Counted from the first letter of the stretch, positions 1 to 10,470 are shown. The stretch: 64,000 bases of DNA from Ornithorhynchus anatinus (GCF_004115215.2 NC_041751.1:32523798-32587797), one strand, 5' to 3'. The notes: generated by a model not told the origin, from the sequence alone. Program-made: numbers and translations.

Positions 1-155
1 AGAGTGGGAGCCTCACGTGTGACAATTTGATGACCCTGTATATACCCCAGATGACCCTGTATCTACCCCGGCCCTTAGAAAGGAGCTGGGAGTCAGAGGT
101 CGTGGGTTCTAATCCGGACTCCACCACTTGGCAGCTGTGTGACTTTGGGCACACA
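1..155 (+). mobile_element. Mon-1 SINE fragments
   Basis: Two pieces of the monotreme Mon-1 (MIR-like) SINE in forward orientation. The first (1-78) is the late part of the element, with the GATGACCCTGTAT motif duplicated. The second (82-155) is the early part, with the GGGAGTCAGAGGT and GTGTGACTTTGGGCA motifs. No gene was seen. Confidence 0.8.
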
Positions 156-440
156 GCTTCCCCTTCCTCTCCCCACAGCCCATGTGTATATTCGTATATA
201 TTATTTATTACTCTATTTATTTTGTTAATGATGTGTATATATCTATGATTCTATTTGTCTCGATGATACTTTTCTTCTGTTTTGCTTTGCTGTGTCTCTC
301 CCCCGTTTAGACTGTGAACCCCTTGTTGGGCAGGGATGGTCTCGATCTGTTGCCAAATCGTCCATTCCAAGCGCTTAGTCCAGTGCTCTGCACCTAGTAA
401 GCGCTCAATAAATATAATTGAATGAATGAATGAAAGAAAT
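156..440 (+). mobile_element. L2 LINE 3' end
   Basis: The 3' untranslated end of an L2 element. It is recognised by the CTAGACTGTGA-like motif, the GGGCAGGGA stretch, the AAGCGCTTAGTCCAGTG motif and the terminal CAATAAATA followed by GAAT repeats. A Mon-1 3' tail fragment follows at about 449-512. Confidence 0.85.
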
Positions 441-552
441 ACCAACCTTTTTTTGAACAGTGCTCAGCACACAGTAAGCGCTAACAAATACCGTCATTAT
501 TATTATTATAAGTAATTTTTAATATATAATTTAATGATTTGGACTTCAATGT

Positions 553-720
553 CGTGAGGTGGAGGGTGGGGTGAATGTCAAATGTCTAGACCAATAACAA
601 TATCATTATTGTGCGCAGAGGAATTTGGACAAAAGGGTTATAAGGTTGAGGGTGGGGTAAATAGCCCATGTTTAGACCAGTAACAAACACCATTGTAATT
701 ATTATTGCGCGCAGAGGACT
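553..720. repeat. Diverged tandem duplication beside tRNA-Lys
   Basis: Two imperfect copies of a segment of about 80-90 bp (about 553-635 and 640-718). Each has a GGTNGAGGGTGGGGT motif, a TCTAGACCA-like motif, an ATTATTG run and GCGCAGAGGA. The copies differ at many sites, so the duplication is old. It lies just downstream of the tRNA-Lys gene, which is on the minus strand. It is not a recognised repeat family. Confidence 0.6.
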
Positions 721-753
721 GTATTAAATTAATAATGATGGAAAAAAATCAGT

Positions 754-826
754 CGCCCAACGTGGGGCTCGAACCCACGACCCTGAGATTAAGAGTCTCA
801 TGCTCTACCGACTGAGCTAGCCGGGC
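754..826 (-). tRNA. tRNA-Lys-CTT: tRNA-Lys (CTT)
   Basis: A complete 73-nt cloverleaf on the minus strand. The acceptor ends GCCCGGC and TTGGGC pair and are followed by discriminator G. The A box (TAGCTCAGTCGG) and B box (GGTTCGAGCCC) are canonical, and the anticodon loop CTCTTAA gives anticodon CTT. A run of T residues just past the 3' end (plus-strand AAAAAAA at 742-748) is a Pol III terminator. The sequence agrees with the vertebrate Lys(CTT) gene as I know it, so it should be functional. Confidence 0.97.
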
Positions 827-879
827 GCCCTGCTCACGCTTTTTCCTGGAGCTCTCTCCACTTGATCAGAGCAGACATT

Positions 880-1235
880 CCCTCTTTTTACTCTTTATTT
901 TGTCCCCATTTCGCCTCCCTCCCGCCTGCTCCCGGGGCTCTGCAGGTCGCGACGGTCGCGACAGGACCCGGGCCGGTCTGGGCGTCGCGACAGACGGACG
1001 GTCAAATCGAGGCCGGGCCGGCTGGGGAGGACTACCACCGAGCTGCGGAAGCCTCCCGCCGCCTAGAGCGGCCCCACCGCCCTGGCCGTGACGTACTTCC
1101 GGTCCTCGCCGCCGCGCTTTTCAGCGCCAGCCGGGGGGGGGGGGGGCGGTTACAGCGCCACGCTGGGGCCGCTGCAGGAAGAAGGAAGGGCGCCGCCTAC
1201 CGGACGTACGGGTGATGAGCTTCTCCAGGGGCAGG
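880..1235. promoter_or_regulatory. CpG-rich island, candidate promoter
   Basis: A stretch dense in CpG within an otherwise AT-leaning region. It includes several TCGCGA palindromes (about 947-987), a TGACGTA CRE-like site next to ACTTCCGGT, an ETS/GABP-like site (about 1087-1099), and a G-run. Such sites are typical of housekeeping promoters. No convincing coding exon could be assigned on either side. The open frames crossing it lack recognisable domains and are probably composition artefacts. It could also serve as an open-chromatin flank for the adjacent tRNA-Lys gene. Confidence 0.45.
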
Positions 1236-1239
1236 GTGC

Positions 1240-2465
1240 TGATGATGGTGATAGTGATGGTGCTTGTTAAGCGTTTACGATGTGCCAAGCGCTTTGCTAA
1301 GCGCTGTGCTAAGCGTGCTAAGGTCCCACGTGGGGCTCCCTTTTTTTTTTCTAAATCCCCGTTTTCCAGCTGTGGTCTCTGAGGCCCAGAGAAGTGAGAA
1401 GGGGTTTGCCCAAAGTCACCCAGCTGACAAGTGGCGGAGCTGGGATTAGAATGATGATGATGATGGGGTTTGTTCAGCGCTTATTGGGTGCCAAGCATTG
1501 TTCTAAACACTGGGATTGAGAGAGGGTCAGCAGGTTGTGCCACCTGGTGCTCACAGGCTTCATCGCCATTTTACAGATGAGATAACTGAGACCCAAAGAA
1601 GTGAAGGCGTCTGCCCAAAGTCACCCAGCTGATAAGTGGCGGAGCCGGGATTAGAATGATTAACTGAGGTACAGAGGATAATCATAATGTTGGTGTTTGT
1701 TAAGTGCTTACTATGTGCAGAGCACTGTTCTAAACCCTGGGGCAGATACAGGGTAATCAGGTTGTCCCACGTGAGGCTCACAGTTAATCCCCATTTTACA
1801 GATGAGGTAACTGAGGCACAGAGAAGTTAAGTGACTTGCCCACTGTCACAAGTGAAGTGACTTGTCCAAGGTCACACAGCTGACAAGTGGCGGAGCCGGG
1901 ATTAGAATGTTGATGATGATGGTGTTTGTTCAGCGCTTACTGGGTGCCAAGCATTGTTCTAAGCACTGGGGTAGAGACAGGGTCAGCAGGTTGTGCCACC
2001 TGGTGCTCACAGGCTTCATCCCCATTTTACAGATGAGATAACTGAGGTACAGTGAAGTGACTTGTCCAAGGTCACACAACAGACACGTCGCAGAGCCGGG
2101 ATTAGAACCCATGACCTCTGACTCCCATGCCCAGGCTCTTTCCACTAAGCAGAGTTAGCAGACATGACCCTGAGGACTGACTATTGACCAAGGAGGTCGA
2201 CTTTAAAATCAATTAATAATAATAATGATATTTGTTAAGCACTTACTATGAACCAAACACTGTTCTAAGCAGTAGGGTAGATACAAGGCAATCAGGTTGT
2301 CCCAAGTGGGGCTCATGGTCAGAATTCCCATTTTACAGATGAGGTAACTGAGGCGCAGAGAAGGTAAGTGACTTGCCCAAAGTCGCACGGCTGACAAGGG
2401 GTGGAGCGGTATTAGAACCCATGCCCTCTGCCTCCCAACCCCTTGCTCTTTCCACTAAGCCAAAC
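1240..2465 (-). mobile_element. Run of five reverse Mon-1 SINEs
   Basis: Five Mon-1 elements lie head to tail in the same reverse orientation, at about 1240-1450, 1451-1660, 1676-1907, 1908-2158 and 2215-2465. Each starts with an (ATG/ATA)n tail, then TTTGTTAAGCGCTTAC, a CCCCATTTTACAGATGAG core and GGATTAGAA. Such same-orientation arrays suggest repeated insertion into earlier tails or local duplication. No gene was seen. Confidence 0.85.
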
Positions 2466-2479
2466 TGCTCCTAAGTACG

Positions 2480-2745
2480 AAGCTCTGCACAGAACAGGCA
2501 CCCAGTATAATGACTTGCACCCAGTAGGAGACCAGTCCAGTGCTCTGCTTGCAGCTGGTGCTCCGCACAGTGCTCTGAACACAACAGGTGACCAGTCCAG
2601 TGCTCTGCATGCAGCTGGTGCTCACACCTTATTAATAATAATAATAATGATACTTGTTAAGCACTTACTACAGACCAAGCACTGTTCTGCGTAGATACAA
2701 GTTAATCAGGTTGGGCACAGTCCCTTTCCCACAATGGGCTCACAC
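2480..2745. repeat. Short tandem repeat plus Mon-1 tail
   Basis: At 2480-2630 a unit of about 60 bp with the motif GACCAGTCCAGTGCTCTGC followed by TGCAGCTGGTGCTC occurs twice, with weaker partial copies before it. It looks like an expansion from an L2 3' end. A reverse Mon-1 fragment follows at 2630-2745. From 2746 to 3000 there is pyrimidine-rich sequence in which no feature was recognised. Confidence 0.6.
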
Positions 2746-2999
2746 CCTTAATCCCTCCTGGGCGTTCCAGGCCAGAAGTCGGCAGTGAGATAGACTCCTC
2801 CTATCCACTTTAATTTTCCTCACCTTTGGTGCCTCATCTCAATCCACATTCTCCCTTCCCCTGGAACCCTTTTTCCTCCATCTTCCCCAACCCCTCCCTT
2901 ATCCTTCTTCCCCCCCTTTCCTTGTCTCCATTTCCCCACTCCTTTTCTGAGTCTCTCTTCCTTCTCTGATTCCCTTATCAATCTAGCAGTCCCTGCTAT

Positions 3000-3350
3000 T
3001 TCTTGAATGTCTACTGGGTGCAGAGCACTGTACTAAGCACTTACCACTTGACTCAGCCTTGCCTGATATATCACCAGCTCTGTCCCACATGGCCCTGTGT
3101 TTCCACTCTGGTTAGGTAAAAACTGTTTGTGGGCAAGAATCTAGTACCTTCTTTGTCTTTCCCAAGTGTTTAATACAGTGCACTGCATCCAAAGGGTGCT
3201 CAATAAATGCGGTTACTGCCTTTGGAAGAAATGTTCAGCCCCATGTGGGTCAGGGACTGTGTCCAACCCATTTGGTTAGTACCCACCCCAGTGCTTGACA
3301 CACAGTAAGCGCTTAACCCGTACCACAATTATTATTATTATTTTTATTAG
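3000..3350 (+). mobile_element. L2 and Mon-1 fragments
   Basis: A diverged L2 3' end (about 3060-3215, ending CAATAAATG) is followed by the 3' half of a Mon-1 element (about 3235-3345, ending in ATT repeats). Both are forward. Positions 3350-3575 hold no recognisable feature. Confidence 0.7.
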
Positions 3351-3579
3351 TACTAGTAGTTGTCCCAGCCTGCCTTTTTTAAAAAAATTCCTTCCCGTCG
3401 TGCCAAGGGATGGCGATTCAGAGCTGTTGGGGTTATTGCCTTGAGATTATCCACTTCCCTTTCCTGCTCTTTCTTTTCCCGCGTTGGAGATCTCACCTAT
3501 ATTTTCCATTCCACTGGCAGGTGGAGGAGCCAGGCCTGAGAGAACGGAGCAGACCTCAGAGCTAAATCTTGAAGAAGCA

Positions 3580-3990
3580 GAGTTATCCAGAGTGGTTTCG
3601 AGAGCACTATATTAAGCGCTTGAAAGAGTGCAATAGCTTTAAAAGACATTATCCCTCCCATCGAGGAGTTTTCAATCTAATACTATTAATTGATTGCCTT
3701 CTATGAGTGCTTGGAAGAGTCCAATAGAGTTAGTAGACAGGATCGCTGTCCTTAAGGACTTTACAGTCTAACAGTTAGTAATTGTGGTATTAAGCGCTTA
3801 CTATGTGTCAAGCATTGTTCCAAACTCTGGATTGGACTCAGGCCCTTATCCCACATGGAGCTCACAGTTTTAATCCCCAGTTTACAGATGAGGTAAGTGA
3901 GGCACAGGGTAGTTAAGGGACTTGCCCAAGGTCACACAGCAGATATGTGATGGAGCTGGGATTAGAATCCAGGCCCTTGCCCTCTCCCCT
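3580..3990 (-). mobile_element. Old L2 fragments and reverse Mon-1 SINE
   Basis: Two worn reverse L2 3' ends (about 3590-3690 and 3691-3775) are recognised by GAGCACTATATTAAGCGCTT-like and ACAGTCTAACAG motifs. A reverse Mon-1 element follows at about 3776-3990. The low similarity to consensus suggests considerable age. Confidence 0.7.
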
Positions 3991-4151
3991 GGCTCATGCT
4001 CCTTGTCTAACCCATCCGTGCATCAAATTCTCCTGTTGGGGACTGAAGATTAGGGAGAATACCCAGAAGTGTAGGCCTCAGTGAGGAGATAAAATAAAAT
4101 GGTGTCAACGCCCAGAAACATTTCTTCCACAGATAAATCAGTCAGTCGTGT

Positions 4152-4413
4152 TCTGGCCTAGTGGATAGAGCCCGGGACTGGGAGTCAGGAATTCGTGGGT
4201 TTTAATTCCAGCTCCGCCACGCGTCTTCTGTGTGGCCTTGGACAAGTCACTTCACTTCTCGTTGCCTCGGTTACCTCATCTGTAAAATGGGGGTTAAGAC
4301 TGTGAGCCCCACGTGGGATAACCTGATGACCTTGTATCCACCCCTGGGCTTAGAACAGTTCACGGCACATAGTAAGTGTTTAATGAATACCATAATTATT
4401 ATTATTATTTCTA
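4152..4413 (+). mobile_element. Mon-1 SINE, near full length
   Basis: A complete forward element. It runs from GGCCTAGTGGATAGAGC through GTAAAATGGGGGTTAAGACTG to the ATT-repeat tail. L2 reverse fragments lie at about 4414-4650 and a forward L2 tail at about 4738-4790. Confidence 0.85.
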
Positions 4414-4784
4414 CAATACAACAGCTGATAGACACGTTCCCTACCCGCAGTGATCTTACGGTCTAGAGGGAGAGACAGACATTGATACAAATTAATAATG
4501 GATACGTTCGTAGGTGCTGTAGGAAAAATTTAAGCCTGTGCTTTAATCACTGGGTAAGTGCTTAAATGTATTATTATTATATATCAACTTATTATATCAT
4601 TATCATTATTTCTAGAAGGAATTTACAGTCTAGAGGGGCACCAAATGAAATTAAAGATAGCAGAGATGGCAAGTTAAGGAATGCACACTCTAAAAGCGGA
4701 GACGGCCGTCAAAGTAGTTGTAAGTAGAGTGTTACTGTTACTGCTTTGCACACGCTAAGCGCTCAATAAATCCACTCAATGAAT

Positions 4785-5350
4785 ACGATGGAAGGGATGA
4801 CTCAATGATGGAGGGAGGGAGAGAGGGAAGGAATGAATGGGGCGGGAGGCCGAGCCGGTCCTGGCCTGTGGCCACCAAACACTCCCTTAGCAGGGCGGGC
4901 CAGTGGCGCAATGGATAACGCGTCTGACTACGGATCAGAAGATTCCAGGTTCGACTCCTGGCTGGCTCGGATTCCCCACCTCTTTTTTTCCCCCTCCCTC
5001 CCCAATCGTTCGCATCGTTCCTTCATTCCCTCCTATTGATTGAGCGCTCAACGTGTGCACTGGACTAGGCGCTTGGAAAATTCAATTCCGCAACAAATAA
5101 GAGACAATCCCTCCCCATCACGGGCTCACGGTCCTTCCATCCTATGTAATAATCATAATAATGGTATTTTTTAAGCGCTTACTATGTGCCGGTCGCTGTT
5201 CTAAGCGCCGGGGTAGATACGAGGTCATTCGGTTGTCCCACGTGGGGCTCACAGTTTTGGACTCTCTCCAACGCGGTTTGCTTGAACCCACCCAGTGCTT
5301 AGCACGGTGCCAGGCACATAGTAAGCACTTAGCAAATGCCATCATTATTA
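4785..5350 (+). repeat. Left arm of inverted duplication with tRNA-Arg
   Basis: This segment is repeated in opposite orientation at about 12,003-12,580. The copies share the tRNA-Arg(ACG), its flanks, an L2 reverse tail (5030-5150), a Mon-1 reverse fragment (5155-5265) and a Mon-1 forward fragment (5266-5350). The tRNA flanks are essentially identical over several hundred bases. One indel and some substitutions lie near the outer edge (about 4800-4835). Confidence 0.9.
4897..4969 (+). tRNA. tRNA-Arg-ACG: tRNA-Arg (ACG), copy 1
   Basis: A 73-nt tRNA with acceptor GGGCCAG pairing with CTGGCTC and discriminator G. The A box is TGGCGCAATGG and the B box is GGTTCGACTCC. The anticodon loop CTACGGA carries ACG, which is read as ICG after deamination. 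A T7 run at about 4982-4988 terminates Pol III. It lies inside the left arm of an inverted duplication, and its partner at 12,383-12,455 is identical. The sequence agrees with mammalian Arg(ACG) as known. Confidence 0.97.
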
Positions 5351-6565
5351 ATAATGATGGCATTTGTTAAGCTCCTACTATGCGCAAAGCACTGTTCTAA
5401 GCGCTGGAGAGGATAATAATAATAATGTTGATATTTGTTACGCGCTTAATATGTGCAAAGCACTATTCTAAGCGCTGGGGGGATACAAGGTGATCGGGTT
5501 GTCCCTCATGGAGCTCACAGTCTTCATCCCCATTTATAGATGAGGTAACTGAGGCCCAGAGAAGTTAATAATAATAGCATTAATGTTGGTATTTGTTAAG
5601 CGCTTACTATGTGCAGAACACTGTTCTAAGCTCTGGGATAGATACGGGGCAATCAGGTTGTCCCATGTGAGGCTCACAGTCTTCATCGCCATTTTACAGA
5701 TGAGGTAACTGAGACACAGAGTAGGGGAGGGGGGAGGGGAGGAGGGGTGGAGGGAAAGGGAGGGCTCAGTCTGGGAAGGCCTCCTGGAGGAGGTGAGCTC
5801 TCAGTAGGGCTTTGAAGGGGGGAAGAGAGTTAGTTTGGAGGAGGTGACGAGGGAGGGCGTTCCAGGTCAGAGGTAGGACGTGGGCCAGGGGTCGACTGCG
5901 GGATAGGCAAGAAGGAAGCACAGTGAGGAGGTTAGCACCATTTTACAGAAGTGTAAACTGAGGCAGAGAAGTCAAGTGACTTGCCCTAACCAATGCGGAT
6001 GAAATCCCTACTCTCCTCCCCTCTTAGACTGTGAGCCCCTTATTTATTTACTCATGCAATCGTATTATTGAGCCCTTACTGTGTGCAGTGCACTGTACTA
6101 CGCACTTGGGAGAGTCCAATACAGTGCCCTCGTGGGTCCACTGCGTCCAACTTTAAGTTCTTGGGCTTATACAGGGGTTTAGCACATAGTAAGCTTGTAT
6201 TAAATGCCATAATCACTGTCATCAACAGTAATCACAGTAAACAGTGGGCAAGTCCCTTAACTTCTCTGTGCCTCAGTTCCCTCATCTGTAAAACGGGGAT
6301 TAAGACTGTGAGCCCCACGTGGGACAACCTGTTGACCTTGGATCTCCCCCAGCGCTTAGAACAGTGCTTGACACACAGTAAGCGCCGAACAACTACCATC
6401 ATCATCATCCTCAACTTCTCTGGGCCTCAGTTACCTCTTCTGTAAAATGAGAATAAAGCCTGTGAGCCCCACGTGGGACAACCTGATGATCCTGTATCTC
6501 CCCTAGCGCTTAGAACAGTGTTTGGCACGAAGTAAGAGCTTAACAATGCCATCGTTATCATTTAA
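5350..6565. mobile_element. SINE/LINE cluster
   Basis: Reverse Mon-1 fragments lie at about 5350-5412, 5413-5570 and 5570-5715. A reverse L2 3' region lies at about 5716-5940, marked by GGAAGGCCTCCTGGAGGAGGTGA-like sequence. A Mon-1 scrap is at 5937-5990 and L2 scraps at 6000-6170. Forward Mon-1 pieces lie at about 6170-6232, 6240-6412 and 6413-6565. No gene was seen. Confidence 0.75.
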
Positions 6566-6624
6566 AAAATTTGGCCTTCTGGGGAACTTGGAAAGAGTAG
6601 GGGTAAAAAATAACTGCCCCTCTC

Positions 6625-6696
6625 TGCCGTGACTCGGATTCGAACCGAGGTTGCTGCGGCCACAACGCAGAGTACTAACCACTATACGATCACGGC
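6625..6696 (-). tRNA. tRNA-His-GTG: tRNA-His (GTG)
   Basis: A 72-nt minus-strand tRNA running from GCCGTGA to TCACGGCA. The anticodon loop TTGTGGC gives GTG. The B box is GGTTCGAATCC, and a T-run 3' of the gene (plus-strand AAAAAA at 6605-6610) is a terminator. The extra G at position -1 of mature tRNA-His is added after transcription in eukaryotes, so its absence here is expected. Confidence 0.97.
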
Positions 6697-6759
6697 GAGC
6701 TACCAGGGGAGCTGTTGTTAATTTTCATCTATATTCTTCAGATCGATCACAGAAGTATT

Positions 6760-7245
6760 CATTTCTTCATTCATTCTTTCCTTCGGTGGTATTTTTTGAG
6801 TGCGTACTGTGCGCAGAGCACCGGACTAAGCGCTTGGAAAGTACAATTCAGCAACAAATAGAGACCATCCCTGCCCAACAAAGGGCTCACAGTCTAGACG
6901 GGGCGGAGACAGACAGCAAAACAAGTCAACAGGCATGAATAGCATCAGTAAAAATAAATAGAATTATAGATCTATGCACATCATTAAGGAAATAAATAGA
7001 ATAAATAATGTGTACAAATATACACAAGTGCTGTGGGGAGGGGAAGGGGGAAGAGCCGAGGGAGGGAGTCGAGGAGATGGGGAGGGGAGGAAGAGCAGAG
7101 GGAAAGGGAAGGCTCAGTCTGGGAAGGCCTCCTGGAGGAGGTGAGCTCTCAGTAGGGCTTGGAAGGGGGGAAGAGAGCGAGTTTGGTGGCTGTGAGGAGG
7201 GAGGGCATCGCAGGTCAGAGGCAGGATGTGGGCCAGGGGTCAACG
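6760..7245 (-). mobile_element. L2 LINE 3' end, about 485 bp
   Basis: A reverse L2 3' portion that starts with the inverted terminal CATTCATTC tail. It carries the inverted polyadenylation-like and CCAAGCGCTT motifs and the inverted GGCCTTCC...ACTGAGCC block near 7110-7135. It lies between the His and Val tRNA genes. Confidence 0.85.
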
Positions 7246-7341
7246 AATCCTGTTTATCTCTTCTAAACTGTTCGTGTTTCTGGGAGAACTGAGCAACTTT
7301 AGTGGAGTTTGAATGTTTTCGTGGATGGATGGAAAAGAGGG

Positions 7342-7414
7342 TGGTTCCACTGGGGCTTGAACCCAGGGCCTTCTGCGTGTAAAGCAGACGTGATCACCAC
7401 TACACTATGGAACC
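7342..7414 (-). tRNA. tRNA-Val-TAC: tRNA-Val (TAC), copy 1
   Basis: A 73-nt minus-strand tRNA with acceptor GGTTCCA pairing with TGGAACC and discriminator A. The anticodon loop TTTACAC gives TAC. Compared with the second copy at 9,383 it has a G for T in the D loop, a C in the variable region and A for G in the T loop. All stems remain paired. A short T4 terminator lies 3' of it (plus-strand AAAA at 7333-7336). Confidence 0.94.
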
Positions 7415-7477
7415 CTTCCCCGTAAGTGTTCACTCTAATGTTTAATTCGTTGAAATGTGTTCCTCACTCTCAAATTG

Positions 7478-7995
7478 CTGATAATGATGGTATTTGTCAA
7501 GCGCTTACTATGGGCCAAGCACTGTTCTAAGCGCTGGGGGAGATCCAAGGTCATCAGGTTGTCCCACGTGGGGCTCACAGGCCTGATCCCCATTTTACAG
7601 ATGAGGTAACTGATGCACAGAGAAGCTAAGTGACGTGACCAAAGTCACACAGCGGACAAGTGGCAAAGCCAGAATTTGAACCTAAGACCTCTGACTTCCA
7701 AGCCCGGGCTCTGGCGTCCCCCTCCCCACCCCTCAGCACTTGGTTATATATGTACATATTCATTATTCTACTTATTTTATTAGTGATGTGTATAGATCTA
7801 TAATTTTAATTCTTTCTATTGATGCTATAGATGCCTGTTTCTTTGTTTTGCTGTCTGTCTCTCTCTTCTAGACTGTGAGCCCTTTGTTGGGCGGGGAGGG
7901 TCTCTATTTGTTGCTGAATTGTACTTTCCAAGCGCTTAGTCCAGTGCTCTGCGCACAGAAAGAGCTCAAGAAATACGATTGAATGAAAGAATGGA
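7478..7995. mobile_element. Reverse Mon-1 SINE and forward L2 3' end
   Basis: A reverse Mon-1 element at about 7478-7715 is followed by a forward L2 3' end at about 7716-7995. The L2 has CCCCAGCAC-like, CTAGACTGTGAGCCC and AATACGATTGAATGAA motifs. Confidence 0.85.
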
Positions 7996-8108
7996 TAAGA
8001 GAGGGACACTAAAACAAATTACATGTAAAAGGAAGAAAGGGGAGGGGGAAATACATGCAGATATTTAACTGTACAGTCTAGTACCGATTTTTTTAAGACT
8101 ACTTTATC

Positions 8109-8180
8109 AGCAGAGTGGCGCAGCGGAAGCGTGCTGGGCCCATAACCCAGAGGTCGAAGGATCGAAACCTTCCTCTGCTA
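8109..8180 (+). tRNA. tRNA-iMet-CAT: Initiator tRNA-Met (CAT), copy 1
   Basis: The 72-nt initiator type is recognised by the A1:T72 acceptor pair, three G:C pairs closing the anticodon stem (GGG and CCC), loop CCATAAC and the ATCGAAA T loop. It differs from the human initiator as I know it at one T-stem pair, which has switched from T:A to A:T (GAAGG with CCTTC). Both strands of the stem changed together, so pairing is preserved. The same change is present in the second copy at 10,228. Confidence 0.96.
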
Positions 8181-8194
8181 CTAACCCTTTATTT

Positions 8195-9275
8195 CTTTCT
8201 TTTAGCGTTTAATACAGAATTCCACACACAGTAAGTACTCCATAAATACGTTTGAATGAAATATTTGGAAGCTTTTCTTCCATATTTGTGGGCAGGGAAC
8301 ATTGCCGCTTTGTTTTGTACTTCTGTAGTTAAGTGCACTGCACTCAGCGGAGCCACAATAAATGCTACTACTACTAATAACGATAGTATTTCTTAAACGC
8401 TTACTATGTGCCAAGCACTGTTTTAAGCGCTGGGGTAGATACAAGGTAATTAGGTTGTCCCATGTGGGGCTCCCAGTCTTCATCCCCATTTTCCAGATGA
8501 GGGAACAGAGCCCCGAGAAGTGAACTTAATCAAGTTGGACACAGTCCTTGTCCCACTTAGGGTTCACAGTCTTTATCCCCATTTTACAGATGAGGTAACT
8601 AAAGACCAGAAAAGTGAAGTAACTTGCCCAAGGTCACACAGCAGACAAGAGGCGACTCTGGAATTAGAACCCAGGTCTTCGTGATTCCCAGACCCGTGCT
8701 CTTTCCATTAAGCCACGCTACTTCAGTCAATATTATTATTTCTTCTACAAGTACTCGTTTTATTGCTGCCACTACTAATAATGACAGTGCTAACAATAAT
8801 AATAATGTTGATGATGATGATGATGATGATGGTAATTGTGGTATTTTTAAGTGCTTTCTGTATGCCAAAAACTACTAAATGCTGGGATAGAATTCTGATA
8901 AGTTGGTTAGAGTCCCTGTTCCCCCTTGGGCTCACAGCAGAATGGAGCTCTGATATTAAATTCCCATTTTACAGATGGGAAAAATGGATTTTTTTTGGTA
9001 AAAAAAAAAAGGATATTACAGATAGGCACCTTGAAGTTAAGTGACTTGTCCAAAGTCACCTAGCTTCAGGAGAAAGTTGGCATTAGAACTCAGGTACTAC
9101 AGCTACCACTAATGCTACTTGTAAATATTCAATTTCTATCTCCCCTTATTAGAGTGTAAATTTCTAGTGAGCCGGAATAATATCACTCCTGAGTGTGGAA
9201 CCTTTCCAAGCGCTCAGTACAGTGCCTTGCACTCATTGGGAACGCAATAAATACCATTTACTACTAGGTTGTCTA
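8195..9275. mobile_element. L2 and Mon-1 fragments between tRNA genes
   Basis: Forward L2 tails lie at about 8195-8258 and 8280-8375. Two reverse Mon-1 pieces lie at about 8376-8525 and 8526-8728. An older, diverged reverse Mon-1/MIR element with an ATG-repeat tail and an A-rich interruption spans about 8790-9112. A worn forward L2 tail lies at 9120-9270. Confidence 0.7.
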
Positions 9276-9382
9276 ATGCATTACCCCTTCAGTCTCCTCC
9301 TTTTGGTTTCGGGACGGCTGACCAGATTTGGTGGAGTTTGGACCTTTGCCCTTGAATAGTTGGAAAAAGAAAATTGAGGTAT

Positions 9383-9455
9383 TGGTTCCACTGGGGCTCG
9401 AACCCAGGACCTTCTGCGTGTAAAGCAGACGTGATAACCACTACACTATGGAACC
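9383..9455 (-). tRNA. tRNA-Val-TAC: tRNA-Val (TAC), copy 2
   Basis: A 73-nt minus-strand tRNA agreeing with the mammalian Val(TAC) consensus as known. It has acceptor GGTTCCA/TGGAACC, anticodon TAC and B box GGTTCGAGCCC. The flank beyond its 3' end resembles that of copy 1 (shared TGGTGGAGTTTG-like sequence about 50-70 bp away), so the two are an old local duplication. T-runs lie 3' (plus-strand AAAAA at about 9364-9368). Confidence 0.96.
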
Positions 9456-9459
9456 CAGA

Positions 9460-9905
9460 TAAGCATCTATTTTTCCTAAGAAACTAACTGTGATTTTCAA
9501 TATCCATTGCCAGAATTGTTTTTTTAGTTTTCCTTTTCTTCAACATTCTTTATATTCCCTCTTCCAGGCAGAACCTCTCTCAACGCTTTCCTATCTTGTT
9601 AATAATACTGTTGTTTGTATTCTTTTTTGTTGTTATTGCATGAGACAGACCCTGGATCAAATCCAAGGCAAATGTGATATTTTTCGTAGTAGAAGAAGAT
9701 GCCTCGGACGGTGTTTGACATTTGAGTGCATGTGTGCCTGAAAAGGCCAATGTGAAATCATTTCTGCGCCTTGCACCGTTTTCTCTTTTGCCCCCGTGTC
9801 TCTTGTTTCTTGAGACCCACTTCTTAAAATCTACACAAAGTGAACCCATTCCTGCTACAATCCAATAAGGGGAGGTAGAAACTAAATATTTACAGGCAGT
9901 GTTAG
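9460..9905. other. Unassigned sequence
   Basis: About 450 bp of mostly T-rich sequence with no SINE, L2 or tRNA similarity that I can recognise. The longest open frames (83 and 89 codons) have no domain-like features. I see no gene here. Confidence 0.5.
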
Positions 9906-9907
9906 TA

Positions 9908-10008
9908 GTAGTAATAGCTGGGTTCTAATCCCTCTCTTTCTCCTGCCTGCTGTGTGACTTTGGGCAAGTCACTTAACTTCTCTGTGCCTCAGTTTTCTCA
10001 TCTGTAAT
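9908..10008 (+). mobile_element. MIR/Mon-1 SINE fragment
   Basis: A core fragment of the SINE (GTGTGACTTTGGGCAAGTCAC and CCTCAGTTTTCTCATCTGTAA motifs). The following 10,010-10,200 holds no recognisable feature. Confidence 0.75.
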
Positions 10009-10227
10009 GAGACACGGTTCCTGAGGCAGGGGGAAAGACCGGCCCAAGGGTCAAAAACGATGCCAAAATTCGACCCTCACCTCTGGGAGAGGAAAATTGC
10101 TTGGGGGAATGAAATCACAAGCCTCAAAGACTGATGATGGATCGATTAATTATAAACAAAGTGAAAAGAGCCCCAAGTAGTCTAAGAAAGGCTTAGCTTG
10201 GTGTCAGATTTTTCGTAGTTATAGGGA

Positions 10228-10299
10228 AGCAGAGTGGCGCAGCGGAAGCGTGCTGGGCCCATAACCCAGAGGTCGAAGGATCGAAACCTTCCTCTGCTA
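10228..10299 (+). tRNA. tRNA-iMet-CAT: Initiator tRNA-Met (CAT), copy 2
   Basis: Identical to the first initiator copy at 8109-8180 over all 72 nt, including the paired T-stem change. A T6 run at about 10,305-10,310 serves as terminator. Together with the Val gene at 9,383 it forms a second Val(-)/iMet(+) divergent pair, spaced like the first (about 770-850 bp between starts). Confidence 0.96.
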
Positions 10300-10470
10300 A
10301 GAATGTTTTTTATTAAGTAACAGTGTAGGCAACTTAAGCAGCATTTGAAGCCAACACTTTTGGGGGGGGGGATGAGGAGGAATTGCAAACTATACATTGG
10401 GAAAAAGGATAAATGTGGGTCCGGAATCTATTTTATTCCCAGATCTACACAATCAAAATTTCGATTCTCT

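Noticed and set aside
6651-6938. Protein-like frames spanning tRNA-His and neighbouring L2
   Set aside because: They are chance frames across a tRNA gene and a LINE tail.
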